Below are positions 20,073 to 29,360 of a stretch of DNA of 64,000 nucleotides, in pieces (position 1 is the stretch's first letter; every line of letters starts with the position of its first letter). This DNA comes from Salinimonas iocasae (lineage in GTDB: Bacteria > Pseudomonadota > Gammaproteobacteria > Enterobacterales > Alteromonadaceae): NCBI RefSeq assembly GCF_006228385.1, contig NZ_CP039852.1:2496001-2560000 (forward strand), given 5' to 3'. Position numbers and translations under genes: made by a program. The notes under the pieces were generated by a model. The model saw only the letters and a program-made list of their open reading frames with translations, had not been told where the DNA came from and made no database searches.

Positions 20073-20877
20073 ATATGCAGCAATGTTCAGCGCCCTTGAA
20101 CAAAAAAACCAGGGTGCATTCGTCCCTTTTGTCACGCTTGGGGACCCGGATCTTCAAACCAGTGAAAAAATCATTGATACGCTGATAGAGAGCGGCGCTG
20201 ATGCACTTGAACTTGGCCTTCCCTATTCAGACCCAATTGCCGATGGTCCGACTATTCAGGCTGCCAGTATCCGCGCCCGGAAAAGTAAAGTAACAACAGA
20301 CGACTGCTTTTCGCTGCTCAGCCGTATTCGTGAGCGCCACCCTGATATTCCGGTAGGGTTGCTGTTATATAGCAACCTGGTCATGGCCAGCGGGCTGGAT
20401 AACTTCTACGAGCGCGCGGCAAAAGCTGGTGTGGACTCGGTACTGATCGCCGATGTACCTTTGCGTGAGGCCGCCCGTTTCATCGATGCAGCAACATCCC
20501 ATGGCATTAAACAGATTCTTATTGCACCGCCTAATGCGAGCGAAGAAACGTTAGAGCAAATTGGAAAGCAGTCATCAGGTTATACCTATCTGCTGGGCCG
20601 TGCCGGCGTAACCGGCGCAGAAACAGCGGTACAAATACCCGCTGCCTCTTTGGTCCAAAACCTGAGCAAGTATAACTGCGCTCCGCCGCTGCTTGGTTTC
20701 GGGATCTCAAAACCAGAGCAGGTGAAAGCAGCGATTGAAGCCGGTGCTGCTGGTGCTATCAGCGGCTCTGCAACGGTAAATATTATTGCACAGCACCTGG
20801 AGGACCTGCAGACCATGCTCAGCGAGCTGGGTAAATTTGTGAGCAACATGAAAGCTGCCACCCAAAAGGAAAGCTGA
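20065..20877 (+). CDS. trpA: Tryptophan synthase alpha chain
   Basis: A 270-residue alpha subunit that splits indole-3-glycerol phosphate and channels indole to TrpB. With the start at 20065 (second of two close ATGs) the catalytic residues fall at E49 and D60, the same numbers as in E. coli, and GGAGG is 9 bases upstream. The alternative ATG at 20059 would be only 3 bases from it. The gene overlaps trpB by 8 bp and its TGA shares a base with the yciI ATG (TGATG). Confidence 0.96.
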   Translation: MDRYAAMFSALEQKNQGAFVPFVTLGDPDLQTSEKIIDTLIESGADALELGLPYSDPIADGPTIQAASIRARKSKVTTDDCFSLLSRIRERHPDIPVGLLLYSNLVMASGLDNFYERAAKAGVDSVLIADVPLREAARFIDAATSHGIKQILIAPPNASEETLEQIGKQSSGYTYLLGRAGVTGAETAVQIPAASLVQNLSKYNCAPPLLGFGISKPEQVKAAIEAGAAGAISGSATVNIIAQHLEDLQTMLSELGKFVSNMKAATQKES

Positions 20878-21176
20878 TGCTTTATATGATTTGCGCTACC
20901 GACGCGCCTGATAGTCTTGAAAAGCGACTTAGTGTGCGTCCTGATCACCTGGCAAGGCTTGAATTGCTTAAAGATGACGGCAGGCTTGTAATGGCCGGGC
21001 CCTTTCCGGCGATTGATTCACCCGATCCCGGCCCTGCCGGGTTCACCGGCTCATTAGTTGTCGCCGAATTTGAATCCTTAGAGGATGCGCAACAATGGGC
21101 GGATGATGACCCGTACGTAAAGGCGGGTGTTTACGCTGAAGTGATAGTAAAGCCGTATAAGAAGGTCCTGCCATAA
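20877..21176 (+). CDS. yciI: YciI family protein at the end of the trp operon
   Basis: A 99-residue ferredoxin-like alpha/beta-barrel protein. The family markers [11 protein letters not shown] (His) and [29 protein letters not shown] are present; conserved His and Asp suggest an enzymatic role, related to muconolactone isomerase-like folds, but no reaction is assigned with confidence. It is coupled to trpA through TGATG, so it is transcribed with the trp genes here. A bidirectional terminator follows. Confidence 0.9.
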   Translation: MLYMICATDAPDSLEKRLSVRPDHLARLELLKDDGRLVMAGPFPAIDSPDPGPAGFTGSLVVAEFESLEDAQQWADDDPYVKAGVYAEVIVKPYKKVLP

Positions 21177-21231
21177 CTCCCACTCTTTAACAGAATGGTT
21201 GTGTTTAAATCATAGGAACCGAACTAACAAG

Positions 21232-21262
21232 AAAAAGCCGGATGAAGATATCCGGCTTTTTT
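21232..21262 (+). terminator. Terminator of the trp operon
   Basis: AGCCGGA (21236-21242) and TCCGGCT (21251-21257), flanked by an A run before and a T run after, lie between convergent yciI and the FMN-binding protein gene. The symmetry suggests it works in both directions. Confidence 0.9.
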
Positions 21263-21291
21263 AATATCGACGCTTTATAGCATTTTTACTA

Positions 21292-21756
21292 TTACAACTT
21301 TACTTTGTCGTGCTCGCCCATTTCCTCAGGCTTGATATCCTTACCAGACATCATCTTAAACATTCCTTTGAAACTCGGATCTGCTTCCCAGATCTCAGCA
21401 TCATCCAGCTCAAACCGCATCATTCTTAATGAAGGATCTTCCTTACCCTTTTCATACCAGGCCTCTACAGGATTTGACCAGTATTTATCAATGATCTCAT
21501 CGCGGGTTTCCTGAACAAGTGTGCCTCGAATACAGGCGTACAAATCATGCCCTTTGCTCGAAAAGTGCACCATTGCTTTGCCACCTGAGGCAACTCGGTT
21601 TGAATCAGTGGTGTAAAACCAGAACTCACTGTCTGCGTCTTTATCAAGCTGCGCCCGCATCGGCTCTGAAGGTGCATCAGAGTCCGTCAGGCTCAGCATG
21701 ACGTTAGGGCTGTCAGCCATCTCTTTCCACATTTTTGTTCGAATATCAGTAGACAT
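21292..21756 (-). CDS. Pyridoxamine 5'-phosphate oxidase-fold stress protein (GSP26 type)
   Basis: A 154-residue split-barrel flavin-binding protein of the general stress protein 26 family. Phrases FWFYTTDSNRV, AMVHFSSKGHDLYACIRGT and VEAWYEKGKEDPSLRMMRF are typical. The family binds FMN or FAD and its physiological reaction is generally unknown; it is not PdxH, which is longer. It is a single gene, convergent with the trp operon. Confidence 0.87.
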   Translation of the reverse strand: MSTDIRTKMWKEMADSPNVMLSLTDSDAPSEPMRAQLDKDADSEFWFYTTDSNRVASGGKAMVHFSSKGHDLYACIRGTLVQETRDEIIDKYWSNPVEAWYEKGKEDPSLRMMRFELDDAEIWEADPSFKGMFKMMSGKDIKPEEMGEHDKVKL

Positions 21757-22099
21757 AATAACTCCGTTTTTTTAGCGCGAAACAAGCGATAGCAAAGTCG
21801 GTAACACTCACTCCCTCTGATTCACGCCTGTAGTGATTTTACGTTTTACGTAGTTGCTTAATGCAACTTAATGCAACGAGCGCACCATTTAGAAAACCTA
21901 TGTCTATCATAGGGTTATATAGAGAGGCAGATGTGTAGCTGAAAGTGGCAGGTAAGTGATGCGCATTCTGTGCAAAATTTTTATTTGTTGCCATCCTGGC
22001 AAACGGATATTCATGCTCAATTCAGATAAGCCCTGTATAGTATTATCTGACTGGAAACAGTACATTAGTCTCATATCGGTCTGTAGGAAGCTCTGTGCT
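21757..22099. other. Gene-free stretch with a tandem 10-bp repeat
   Basis: No supported gene. TTAATGCAAC occurs twice head to tail at 21858-21877, and with the preceding GTTGC it can also form a GTTGC/GCAAC hairpin. This may be a regulatory site for the divergent FMN-binding protein gene or for the PepSY-kinase operon. Confidence 0.4.
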
Positions 22100-22372
22100 A
22101 TGAAAGCGTTGATTTTTGCCATTATATTTAGCGGTTTATGCACCGTGCCTGTTGCTTTTGCACAGCAGGTGCCGCCCAAAGAGGCGAGCCTGAGTAAGTC
22201 TCAGGCAGCCGAAAAAGCACAAAAACAGGTCCGTGGACGCGTACTTAAAGTCGAGCAGGACCGAGATAACTATCGGGTAAAAGTGCTGAAAAAATCTGGG
22301 CGGGTGGTATCTGTCGATGTCGATAAAAAATCCGGCAGAGTTAAGCGTTCTGAAAAAGATGAGAAACATTAA
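22100..22372 (+). CDS. Secreted PepSY-domain protein
   Basis: A 90-residue exported protein. The signal peptide MKALIFAIIFSGLCTVPVAF ends at AQQ, followed by one PepSY-like domain (KAQKQVRGRVLKVEQDRDNY and VSVDVDKKSGRV). It is probably periplasmic. The start at 22100 is chosen because it opens the signal peptide and has AGGAA upstream; the frame runs further up without coding character. The stop shares a base with the response-regulator ATG (TAATG), so it belongs to the operon and may modulate the kinase from the periplasm. Confidence 0.85.
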   Translation: MKALIFAIIFSGLCTVPVAFAQQVPPKEASLSKSQAAEKAQKQVRGRVLKVEQDRDNYRVKVLKKSGRVVSVDVDKKSGRVKRSEKDEKH

Positions 22373-23046
22373 TGCGGATATTAGTGGTTGAAGACGACAG
22401 TCGTTTACTGACTCAGTTAGATAAATTACTTCAGGATAACGGTTACAGTGTTGATTTGGCAGATTCTGGCGATCACGGTTTGTTTCTGGCTACTGAGCAT
22501 CCCTATGATGCTGCTATTATCGATGTCGGCCTGCCGGTGATAGATGGCTTTGAATTAATTAGGAGTGCCCGCCAGCAACAGGTAAAAACGCCAGTACTAA
22601 TCCTGACCGCTCGGGATCGCTGGCAGGAAAAAGTCGAGGGACTCGATGCTGGTGCAGACGATTACTTAACCAAACCGTTTCACAATGAGGAATTACTGGC
22701 CCGAGTAAAAGCGCTTATTCGGCGCGCCGCCGGTCAGGCAAACCCTGTAATAGCAAGGGGGCCTGTTACACTGGATACCGTTTCACAACAATTAAAGGTC
22801 AATGACAGGTTGCTGGACCTGACAGCCTATGAGTACCGGGTGATGGAATACCTGATGCTTAATCCGGAAAAAACGGTATCAAAGACTGAGCTGACCGAAC
22901 ATATCTATGATCAGGACTTTGACCTGGACAGTAATGTGATTGAAGTCTTCATTGGCCGGCTACGCAAAAAAATTGACCCGGATGGCGTGCTTCAGCCCAT
23001 TGAGACATTGCGAGGCCGGGGTTATCGAATCAATCCCCAGCTATGA
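22372..23046 (+). CDS. OmpR/PhoP-family response regulator
   Basis: A 224-residue response regulator. The receiver has the acidic pair E7/D8, phosphoacceptor D51 in IIDVGLP and K101 in LTKPF. The C-terminal winged helix of OmpR/PhoB type has RLRKKIDPDG and TLRGRGYR. The pattern and the PhoQ-like partner suggest a PhoP-type regulator (Mg2+, cationic peptide or metal stress), but the signal cannot be deduced. It overlaps the kinase by 4 bp. Confidence 0.93.
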   Translation: MRILVVEDDSRLLTQLDKLLQDNGYSVDLADSGDHGLFLATEHPYDAAIIDVGLPVIDGFELIRSARQQQVKTPVLILTARDRWQEKVEGLDAGADDYLTKPFHNEELLARVKALIRRAAGQANPVIARGPVTLDTVSQQLKVNDRLLDLTAYEYRVMEYLMLNPEKTVSKTELTEHIYDQDFDLDSNVIEVFIGRLRKKIDPDGVLQPIETLRGRGYRINPQL

Positions 23047-24377
23047 GACGCCTGTCACTTAAAATCAGAAGCCTTTTATTGGCTTTCGTTGCGCTGGTTA
23101 TCTTTTTACCCGTCACTGCTTATGTGCTTGAAGAGGCTTATGCCACCAGCCTGACCCAGGCAAAGGTGGACGAACTTAAGCTCATGAATTTATCGCTGAT
23201 TTCAGAGTTTGAGCTTAGTAAAGCCGGCATTCAGATGCCCGACTTACTGTATGATGAGCAGCTTAATTTACCTGACTCTGGCTTTGTCGGCATCATTGCC
23301 CTTGATAATGAGATTGTCTGGCAATCGGCTTCGTCTTTAGGCGCACCTGACTATACGCAACTACCGGCGCCGCCCGTCGGCCAGACTGTTTTTGAGAAAA
23401 ATTATCGTCTGCAGCCAGATAAGGCAGATCACTTTCTTTATGCATATACCGCTGAGTTCGCCCGCGGCGATGACTTTATACCTGTACAATTTTATGTGTT
23501 AAATAACACATCAGCATTCGCCGCTAAACGTGCATTATTTTTGGAAACTGTCTGGAAAGGACTGGCAGGTCTGGGCGTATTGCTATTATTAATTGTCAGT
23601 GCAGGACACGTATTAATACTGACACCGGTACGCACGCTCATAGCCGAAATTAAACGGGCCAGTGACGGCAGACAGAAACAACTTACCGCCCACTACCCTA
23701 AAGAATTTGACGGCCTTAAAAAAAGTATCAATCAGCTAATTACGACAGAATCTCATCAACGTTCGCGCTATAAAAACAGTCTGGGCGATTTGGCGCACAG
23801 TTTGAAAACACCACTGGCTGTTGCATTAGGGACAACCGGGCTACCGGATGCTGCCAAAGATGCTATGGAACAAATCAACGTTTTGATACAGCGTCAGCTT
23901 AAACGGGCTACTGCCGGAGCTAAGGGCTGGCAGGCGCCGGTATCCGTGAAGCAGGTAAGTGAGAAGCTCACCCGCAGCATGATAGTTATCTATCGGCACA
24001 AATCCCTGGCTATCGACACAGAAGCCGAACCAGATACGCTGTTTTACGGTGACGAAACGGACTTGTTTGAGGTTCTGGGAAATTTGCTGGATAACGCGTG
24101 TAAAGCCGCAAATAAAAAAGTCAGGGTATGTGCCAGAACGCTGCACAATGCCACTGTCATTATTGTTGAGGATGACGGCCCCGGTATTCCTGTGGCGCAG
24201 CAACAGGCGTTACTTGGCCGGGGAGCCAGGCTGGACACTTACACTGAAGGTCAGGGTATAGGAATGGCTGTGGTCAGCGACCTGGTGGATATTTATCAGG
24301 GCCAGATTATTATAGAAGACAGCGAGTGGGGAGGCGCCCGTATTCAGGTACGCCTGCCCCACCCCGAGATGCGCTAA
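23043..24377 (+). CDS. PhoQ-like sensor histidine kinase
   Basis: A 444-residue membrane kinase. TM1 is at about 10-28, a 140-residue periplasmic sensor follows, TM2 is at about 172-194, then HAMP and the H-box DLAHSLKTPLAV with H252, very close to the PhoQ H-box. The N-box is NLLDNACKAA and the G-boxes are DDGPGIP and GQGIGMAV. The periplasmic region is acidic, as in PhoQ, but I cannot confirm a divalent-cation patch. ATGA overlap couples it to the regulator. Its 3' end overlaps the convergent exporter gene by 4 bp. Confidence 0.92.
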   Translation: MRRLSLKIRSLLLAFVALVIFLPVTAYVLEEAYATSLTQAKVDELKLMNLSLISEFELSKAGIQMPDLLYDEQLNLPDSGFVGIIALDNEIVWQSASSLGAPDYTQLPAPPVGQTVFEKNYRLQPDKADHFLYAYTAEFARGDDFIPVQFYVLNNTSAFAAKRALFLETVWKGLAGLGVLLLLIVSAGHVLILTPVRTLIAEIKRASDGRQKQLTAHYPKEFDGLKKSINQLITTESHQRSRYKNSLGDLAHSLKTPLAVALGTTGLPDAAKDAMEQINVLIQRQLKRATAGAKGWQAPVSVKQVSEKLTRSMIVIYRHKSLAIDTEAEPDTLFYGDETDLFEVLGNLLDNACKAANKKVRVCARTLHNATVIIVEDDGPGIPVAQQQALLGRGARLDTYTEGQGIGMAVVSDLVDIYQGQIIIEDSEWGGARIQVRLPHPEMR

Positions 24378-25411
24378 GCCACCGCTTTTTTGTCGCTGGC
24401 GCTAGATAACAGAATGGCTAACCAGCGACTTTCAGAACGTGACTCCAGGGCTATTTTCACAACCATTGTAAGCGGCACCGATAACAGCATTCCTACCGTG
24501 CCCAGCAACCATCCCCAGAAGATCAGTGACAGAAAGACCACCAGTGTAGATAGTCCCATACCCCGCCCCATAAGGCGCGGTTCAATCAGGTTGCCCATAA
24601 TGGTATTTACCAGAACAAAGCCCAGCGCCGCTAAGCCGGCAGACGCAAAACCATACTGCACGAAGGCAATCAGCACTGCCGGGAGCGCCGCAATAATGGA
24701 GCCGATATTCGGTATATAATTAAGCATAAATGCCAGCACGGCCCACAGCAGAAAATGATCAACCTGCATGATATAAAGCCACGTGCCGATAATAAGCCCG
24801 GTAGCAAGACTGACTACGGTTTTAATAGCAAGATAACTGTTTACCGAACGTATAAAGCGATCGATATATTGCATCTTCATATCCGGGTCGGCCAGCGCAG
24901 TATGTAATCGCACCGGTATGCTACTGGCTTCAAACAACATAAAAATGACCGTCAGTAGAATAAGAAACAGGTTAGATAACACGCCCCCCATGCCGCTGAT
25001 AAAATTCGTAGCAAGTGACATCGCCATTCCCGGGTCAAGCTGAGAGGTAATCAGATCGCGGTCAACGTGAATATTCATGGCCGCCAGTTTATCAATGACC
25101 CAGTTAAACTCACTATCCAGCTGGTCGCGATACTGCGGAAGATTTTGCCTGAAATCAGCCAGAGACTGCCCCACCAGACCGGCCAGCAGAAAACCAATCA
25201 CCACGATAAGTACAATCACCAGCGATATCGATAACCATTTGGGAATATGATGACGCGATGCCCAGTTAATCAGCGGGCTACAGGCAATAGCGATAAATCC
25301 CGACAGAAAAAATGGCACCATGATCGCGGATGCTGCTTTAATCCCTGCCAGAACAACCACAAGACAAGCTAATACTATCAACGCTTTAGCGGTGGGCGAT
25401 TTCAGTTCCAT
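24374..25411 (-). CDS. AI-2E family (PerM-type) transporter
   Basis: A 345-residue membrane protein of the AI-2E exporter/PerM superfamily, with two N-terminal TM helices, a soluble region (about 65-140) and five or six C-terminal helices containing the family signature PNIGSIIAALPAVLIA and NLIEPRLMG. Members have been assigned roles in AI-2 export, Na+/H+ antiport or permeation. The substrate here is unknown. It is monocistronic and divergent from folX. Confidence 0.88.
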   Translation of the reverse strand: MELKSPTAKALIVLACLVVVLAGIKAASAIMVPFFLSGFIAIACSPLINWASRHHIPKWLSISLVIVLIVVIGFLLAGLVGQSLADFRQNLPQYRDQLDSEFNWVIDKLAAMNIHVDRDLITSQLDPGMAMSLATNFISGMGGVLSNLFLILLTVIFMLFEASSIPVRLHTALADPDMKMQYIDRFIRSVNSYLAIKTVVSLATGLIIGTWLYIMQVDHFLLWAVLAFMLNYIPNIGSIIAALPAVLIAFVQYGFASAGLAALGFVLVNTIMGNLIEPRLMGRGMGLSTLVVFLSLIFWGWLLGTVGMLLSVPLTMVVKIALESRSESRWLAILLSSASDKKAVA

Positions 25412-25493
25412 AATAAACGATATTTCCGATTTTTAAGTACAAATTTGATACTGTCGGTATTCTATACATTAAAACATAAATACGAGCAATTTC

Positions 25494-25856
25494 ATGAATT
25501 TGAATCAGGCTACAATTAAAATTAAAAATTTACGCCTTCGCACCTATATCGGTATCAACGATGATGAAATCAAGAATAAACAGGATGTTGTAGTGAATGT
25601 AACAATCCATTATGACGCCGGTCGCGCTACCGACAGCGACAGCGTAGATGATGCACTTAACTATAAAACCGTAACAAAGTCCATCATCGCGCTGGTTGAA
25701 GATAACAGATTTTCCTTACTGGAAAAATTAACGGCAGAAGTATTGAATATTGCTGCTGAGCATCACTGGGTAACCTTTGCGGAAGTCGAAGTGGACAAAC
25801 CGCACGCGCTTCGGTTCTCAGACTCAGTTTCCTTAACCCTCTCCTGCCAAAAATGA
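25494..25856 (+). CDS. folX: Dihydroneopterin triphosphate 2'-epimerase
   Basis: A 120-residue FolB/FolX-fold enzyme. It matches FolX more than FolB in the phrases [26 protein letters not shown] and [14 protein letters not shown]. It epimerises dihydroneopterin triphosphate to the monapterin form, the first step of tetrahydromonapterin synthesis. It is followed after 13 bases by yfcH, the same pairing as in E. coli, supporting the assignment. Confidence 0.93.
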   Translation: MNLNQATIKIKNLRLRTYIGINDDEIKNKQDVVVNVTIHYDAGRATDSDSVDDALNYKTVTKSIIALVEDNRFSLLEKLTAEVLNIAAEHHWVTFAEVEVDKPHALRFSDSVSLTLSCQK

Positions 25857-25869
25857 TAAAGGAGTCAAT

Positions 25870-26766
25870 GTGCGTATATTGATAACAGGCGGTACTGGTT
25901 TAATCGGCAGACATCTTATTGAGCGTCTGCACTTAACTCATGAAATCACCGTGCTGACCCGGGATAAGTCTCGCGCAGCAGAGAGGTTACCCGAAAACGT
26001 ATCATTGATATCCTCATTGACCGAGATTGCTGATTTCAGCACATTGGATGCGATCGTCAATCTGGCGGGAGAACCCATTGCTGACAACCGCTGGAATGCA
26101 ATGCAGAAGCGACGTATTTGCGACAGTCGCTGGGAAATTACCCGCGAGCTGGTGTCCAGAATTAAAACCGCTTCGCAGCCACCCCATACATTTTTGTCAG
26201 GCTCGGCTATTGGTTATTACGGCCGTCAGGGTGATACACCGGTTACAGAGAAGAACCATCAGGCTCACAGAGAATTTACCCATGAGCTGTGTCAGAAATG
26301 GGAAAATATAGCGCTTGAGGCGAGTGATGTCAGTCGGGTATGTTTACTCAGAACCGGCATCGTACTGGCAAAAGATGAAGGCGCTCTGGATAAAATGACT
26401 TTGCCGTTCAAGCTGGGGTTAGGCGGAAAAATGGGTGATGGCAAACAGTATATGTCATGGAGCCATATCGAAGACATGGTAAAGGGGATTATATTTCTGC
26501 TTAATGAAAAGGATTGTGAGGGCCCCTTTAATATGACCGCGCCGCACCCGGTGACCAATAAAACCTTTACCAGTACGCTTGCCGATGTGCTTCATCGTCC
26601 TTCATTTTTTACTGTGCCTTCATTTGCACTTAAAGCCGCAATGGGTGAGGCAGCTGAAATGCTACTTACAGGCCAAAAAGTGTTACCTGAAAAATTACAA
26701 CAGGCAGGATTTACTTTTGCGCACCCTGATTTAGAAGGCGCACTCAACGCAATTTTTAATGCGTAG
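25870..26766 (+). CDS. yfcH: YfcH, TIGR01777 family NAD(P)-binding epimerase-like protein
   Basis: A 298-residue short-chain-dehydrogenase-like sugar-nucleotide epimerase homologue. The Rossmann motif is GGTGLIGRHL (7-16), the active-site region is SGSAIGYYG, and the C-terminal DUF1731 region has ALKAAMGEAAEMLLTGQKVLP. The precise reaction is unknown. The start is a GTG at 25870 with AAGGAG 6 bases before; the overlapping ATG at 25868 is out of frame. It is co-transcribed with folX. Confidence 0.92.
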   Translation: MRILITGGTGLIGRHLIERLHLTHEITVLTRDKSRAAERLPENVSLISSLTEIADFSTLDAIVNLAGEPIADNRWNAMQKRRICDSRWEITRELVSRIKTASQPPHTFLSGSAIGYYGRQGDTPVTEKNHQAHREFTHELCQKWENIALEASDVSRVCLLRTGIVLAKDEGALDKMTLPFKLGLGGKMGDGKQYMSWSHIEDMVKGIIFLLNEKDCEGPFNMTAPHPVTNKTFTSTLADVLHRPSFFTVPSFALKAAMGEAAEMLLTGQKVLPEKLQQAGFTFAHPDLEGALNAIFNA

Positions 26767-26798
26767 AATCCGGTAATTACCAGCCGCACCTTCGCAGG

Positions 26799-26824
26799 AA
26801 AAAAAGGGGGGAAGCTTCCCCCCC
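26799..26824 (-). terminator. Terminator of the ybbA-ybbP operon
   Basis: GGGGGGAAG/CTTCCCCCC is a palindromic hairpin directly after the minus-strand ybbP stop, followed on that strand by a run of seven T. It is also 30 bases past yfcH, but no T tract serves that direction. Confidence 0.85.
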
Positions 26825-26830
26825 ACATTC

Positions 26831-29359
26831 CTACATGATCTTGCGTAACAGATCACTGGTATTTAGCGTAAGTAAACGCCAGCACCCCACCGCTCCTAGT
26901 AATCCTACTACCACTGCGCCCGTAACGGGTGCTATAAGCCAGTAACTGAAGTGGAACGACGGTGTCATACTGAATAGCTGTGTTTGTAACAGATACAGGC
27001 TGAACTCATTGGCAAGCGCAGCCATAAACCCAGCAACCACCCCAATAATCACGAACTCATAAATCACACTTGACCTAATCAGGCGACCTTTTGCACCCAG
27101 CGTTCTCAATATAGCCAGCTCTTGTTGCCGCTCGTCCATACTTGCCTGCACCTGGGCAATAAGCACCAGAGAACCGGCTACCAGAACCAGAATTAAAATG
27201 AACTCCACCGCCAGAGACACCTGCTCAACAATGCCCCGAAGCTGATTAATGCGTGCATCAACGTCAAAAAGGGTCACCGATGCAAAGGGTTGCAACAACC
27301 GGGTTAGTTCCGGTTTTCTCTCTGTAGGCAGATAGAAACTGGTGATGTAGGTGGGCGTAAATGTTGTCATTGCCTCAGGCGACAAAACAAAAAAGAAATT
27401 TGGCTGCATGGTTTGCCAGTTTACCTGTCTGAGGCTGGTCACCTTCGCTTTCACTATTTGCGAGCCGATATCAAAGGTCAGTGTATCGCCCATTTCTATT
27501 TCAAGCCGGTCTGCGACCTCGCTTTCTACCGAGACTTCATAGGTATCACCAGACTGAGACTCCGTGTTGCCATGCCAGGTACCGGCAACAATACTGTTTT
27601 CTTTCTGAAGCTGATTTCCCCATGTCAGGTTTGCCTCCCGGCCCAGGCCATCCTGGGATTCTTCCTGTTCATCCGGCTCTACGTCTTCTTTGGTGACTTC
27701 CGTATTTACCCTGCGTTCATTAACCGCGATGAAACGTCCACGCACTACCGGATAAAAACGATCGATATTGACATTGTTTTCAGCAAAATGTGATTCAAGG
27801 TCAGGCCGTTCATCCTCGGTAATGTTGATCATAAAGTAGTTCGGCGTGCCCTCAGGTAACTGCGCCTGCCACTGCTTAATCATGTCATTGCGCATTACCA
27901 GTACCACCAGTAGCAGCATGATCGTAATCGAGAAACTGATAAGCTGGACGCTGTTATCCATTGCCCGTCGTCGAATCCGCGCCCAGGCAAGCTGCCATGC
28001 CCCCATTTTACTGCTGCCGAGCCAGCGACCCAGCCTGATAAGACCGAAGGTAACGCAAATTAGTGCAGCGACCAGAACAATGCCTGATACAAACAGAATA
28101 GCGCTTATCTTTATGTTCTGGCTGTATGCCCACATCAGTAAGAAAACAGCTGAGCCGGAAATAGCGAACTGGAATGTTCGGGAGCTCAAACTGGAATCCA
28201 TATCGCGGCGCAATACTCGTAGTGGCGGAACAGAAAAAAGGCGTAATAACGGATACATCGAGAACAACACTGCACAGATAACGCCAGTAAATACCGCTAT
28301 AAGTACGGGCCGCCAGTGCCATACTGCCAGACTCACTTCGACTTTATCGGCTAACGCACTTACCACCAATTGTTGTATCAGTACGCCAGCAGCAATCCCA
28401 ATAGCAATGCCTAGTAATGCGATAAACATCACCTGGAGCACATACACCTTTCTAATCATTGATTTGCTGGCGCCCAGCGTTTTCATGATAGCCACCGGAT
28501 CATAATGGCGCTGACTGTAGCGTTGTGCAGCAACGGCAATAGATACGGCAGCCAGTACTATTGCCAGTAAGCTGGCCAGTAAAAAGTACTGTCCGGCGCG
28601 CGCGACTGAGCGACCGATGGGTGACTCGTCGTCCTGCACCGACTGCCAGCGATGAATTTCATCATTCAGCTGTGGTCGCAACCAGTCGTAATAATTTTCA
28701 AGCTGGGCCTCCTCGCCCGAAAAATAAGCTTTGTAAGACACACGGCTTCCCGGGCCGGTAATATTTGCCTTTTCCAGGTCGGCAATCCGAATCAGCACGA
28801 TAGGATCTGTGCTGAATAAACTGAAGCCGGCATCGGGTATTTCCGATAACACCCGGGTTACCTTAAATGACGCCTGACCAATTTCAATTTCATCACCCAC
28901 CGACACGGATAAAAGCTGAAAAAGACGTGAGTCTATCCAGGCTTCTCCGGGCTCAGGCACCTGACTGACTTTCTCTTCGGTACCAAACGGTTTGTCAGCA
29001 ACGGTAATGTCGCCTTTTAACGGATAAGCACTATTGACCGCTCTAAGGTCGGTGAGCGACATTTCCTGCGGTCCGAACACCATTGAGCGGGTCTGCACCT
29101 GTTGTGCGGTCTGCAAAGATTGCGACTGTGCGGCGCTTAGCCAGTCGGGGTTTAAAGGCTGTCGGGCCTGAAGCTGACGATCGGCAGCCAGAAAACTCGC
29201 CGAACGTTCAGTAAGCGCCCCCTGCAATCGTTCACTAAAAAGCGAAAGTGATAACACCGCTGCCACTGACAGGATGATTGCGGCAAGAATTATAGTCAGC
29301 TCACCTCTGCGAGCTTCATGTTTGAAAAGGCGCCAGGCCAGACTGAAAACCCGATTCAT
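26831..29359 (-). CDS. ybbP: ABC transporter permease, YbbP type
   Basis: An 842-residue FtsX/MacB-like permease with ten predicted TM helices. An N-terminal helix is followed by a MacB-type periplasmic core domain, two sets of FtsX helices (GQYFLLASLLAIVLA and FILILVLVAGSLVL) separated by a second periplasmic domain, and a central helix pair. These mechanotransmission-type permeases work with a MacB-like ATPase. It starts one base after ybbA ends. The role, possibly handling envelope lipids or lipoproteins, is not established; the conserved link to the thioesterase TesA is suggestive. Confidence 0.9.
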   Translation of the reverse strand: MNRVFSLAWRLFKHEARRGELTIILAAIILSVAAVLSLSLFSERLQGALTERSASFLAADRQLQARQPLNPDWLSAAQSQSLQTAQQVQTRSMVFGPQEMSLTDLRAVNSAYPLKGDITVADKPFGTEEKVSQVPEPGEAWIDSRLFQLLSVSVGDEIEIGQASFKVTRVLSEIPDAGFSLFSTDPIVLIRIADLEKANITGPGSRVSYKAYFSGEEAQLENYYDWLRPQLNDEIHRWQSVQDDESPIGRSVARAGQYFLLASLLAIVLAAVSIAVAAQRYSQRHYDPVAIMKTLGASKSMIRKVYVLQVMFIALLGIAIGIAAGVLIQQLVVSALADKVEVSLAVWHWRPVLIAVFTGVICAVLFSMYPLLRLFSVPPLRVLRRDMDSSLSSRTFQFAISGSAVFLLMWAYSQNIKISAILFVSGIVLVAALICVTFGLIRLGRWLGSSKMGAWQLAWARIRRRAMDNSVQLISFSITIMLLLVVLVMRNDMIKQWQAQLPEGTPNYFMINITEDERPDLESHFAENNVNIDRFYPVVRGRFIAVNERRVNTEVTKEDVEPDEQEESQDGLGREANLTWGNQLQKENSIVAGTWHGNTESQSGDTYEVSVESEVADRLEIEMGDTLTFDIGSQIVKAKVTSLRQVNWQTMQPNFFFVLSPEAMTTFTPTYITSFYLPTERKPELTRLLQPFASVTLFDVDARINQLRGIVEQVSLAVEFILILVLVAGSLVLIAQVQASMDERQQELAILRTLGAKGRLIRSSVIYEFVIIGVVAGFMAALANEFSLYLLQTQLFSMTPSFHFSYWLIAPVTGAVVVGLLGAVGCWRLLTLNTSDLLRKIM

Positions 29360-29360
29360 A

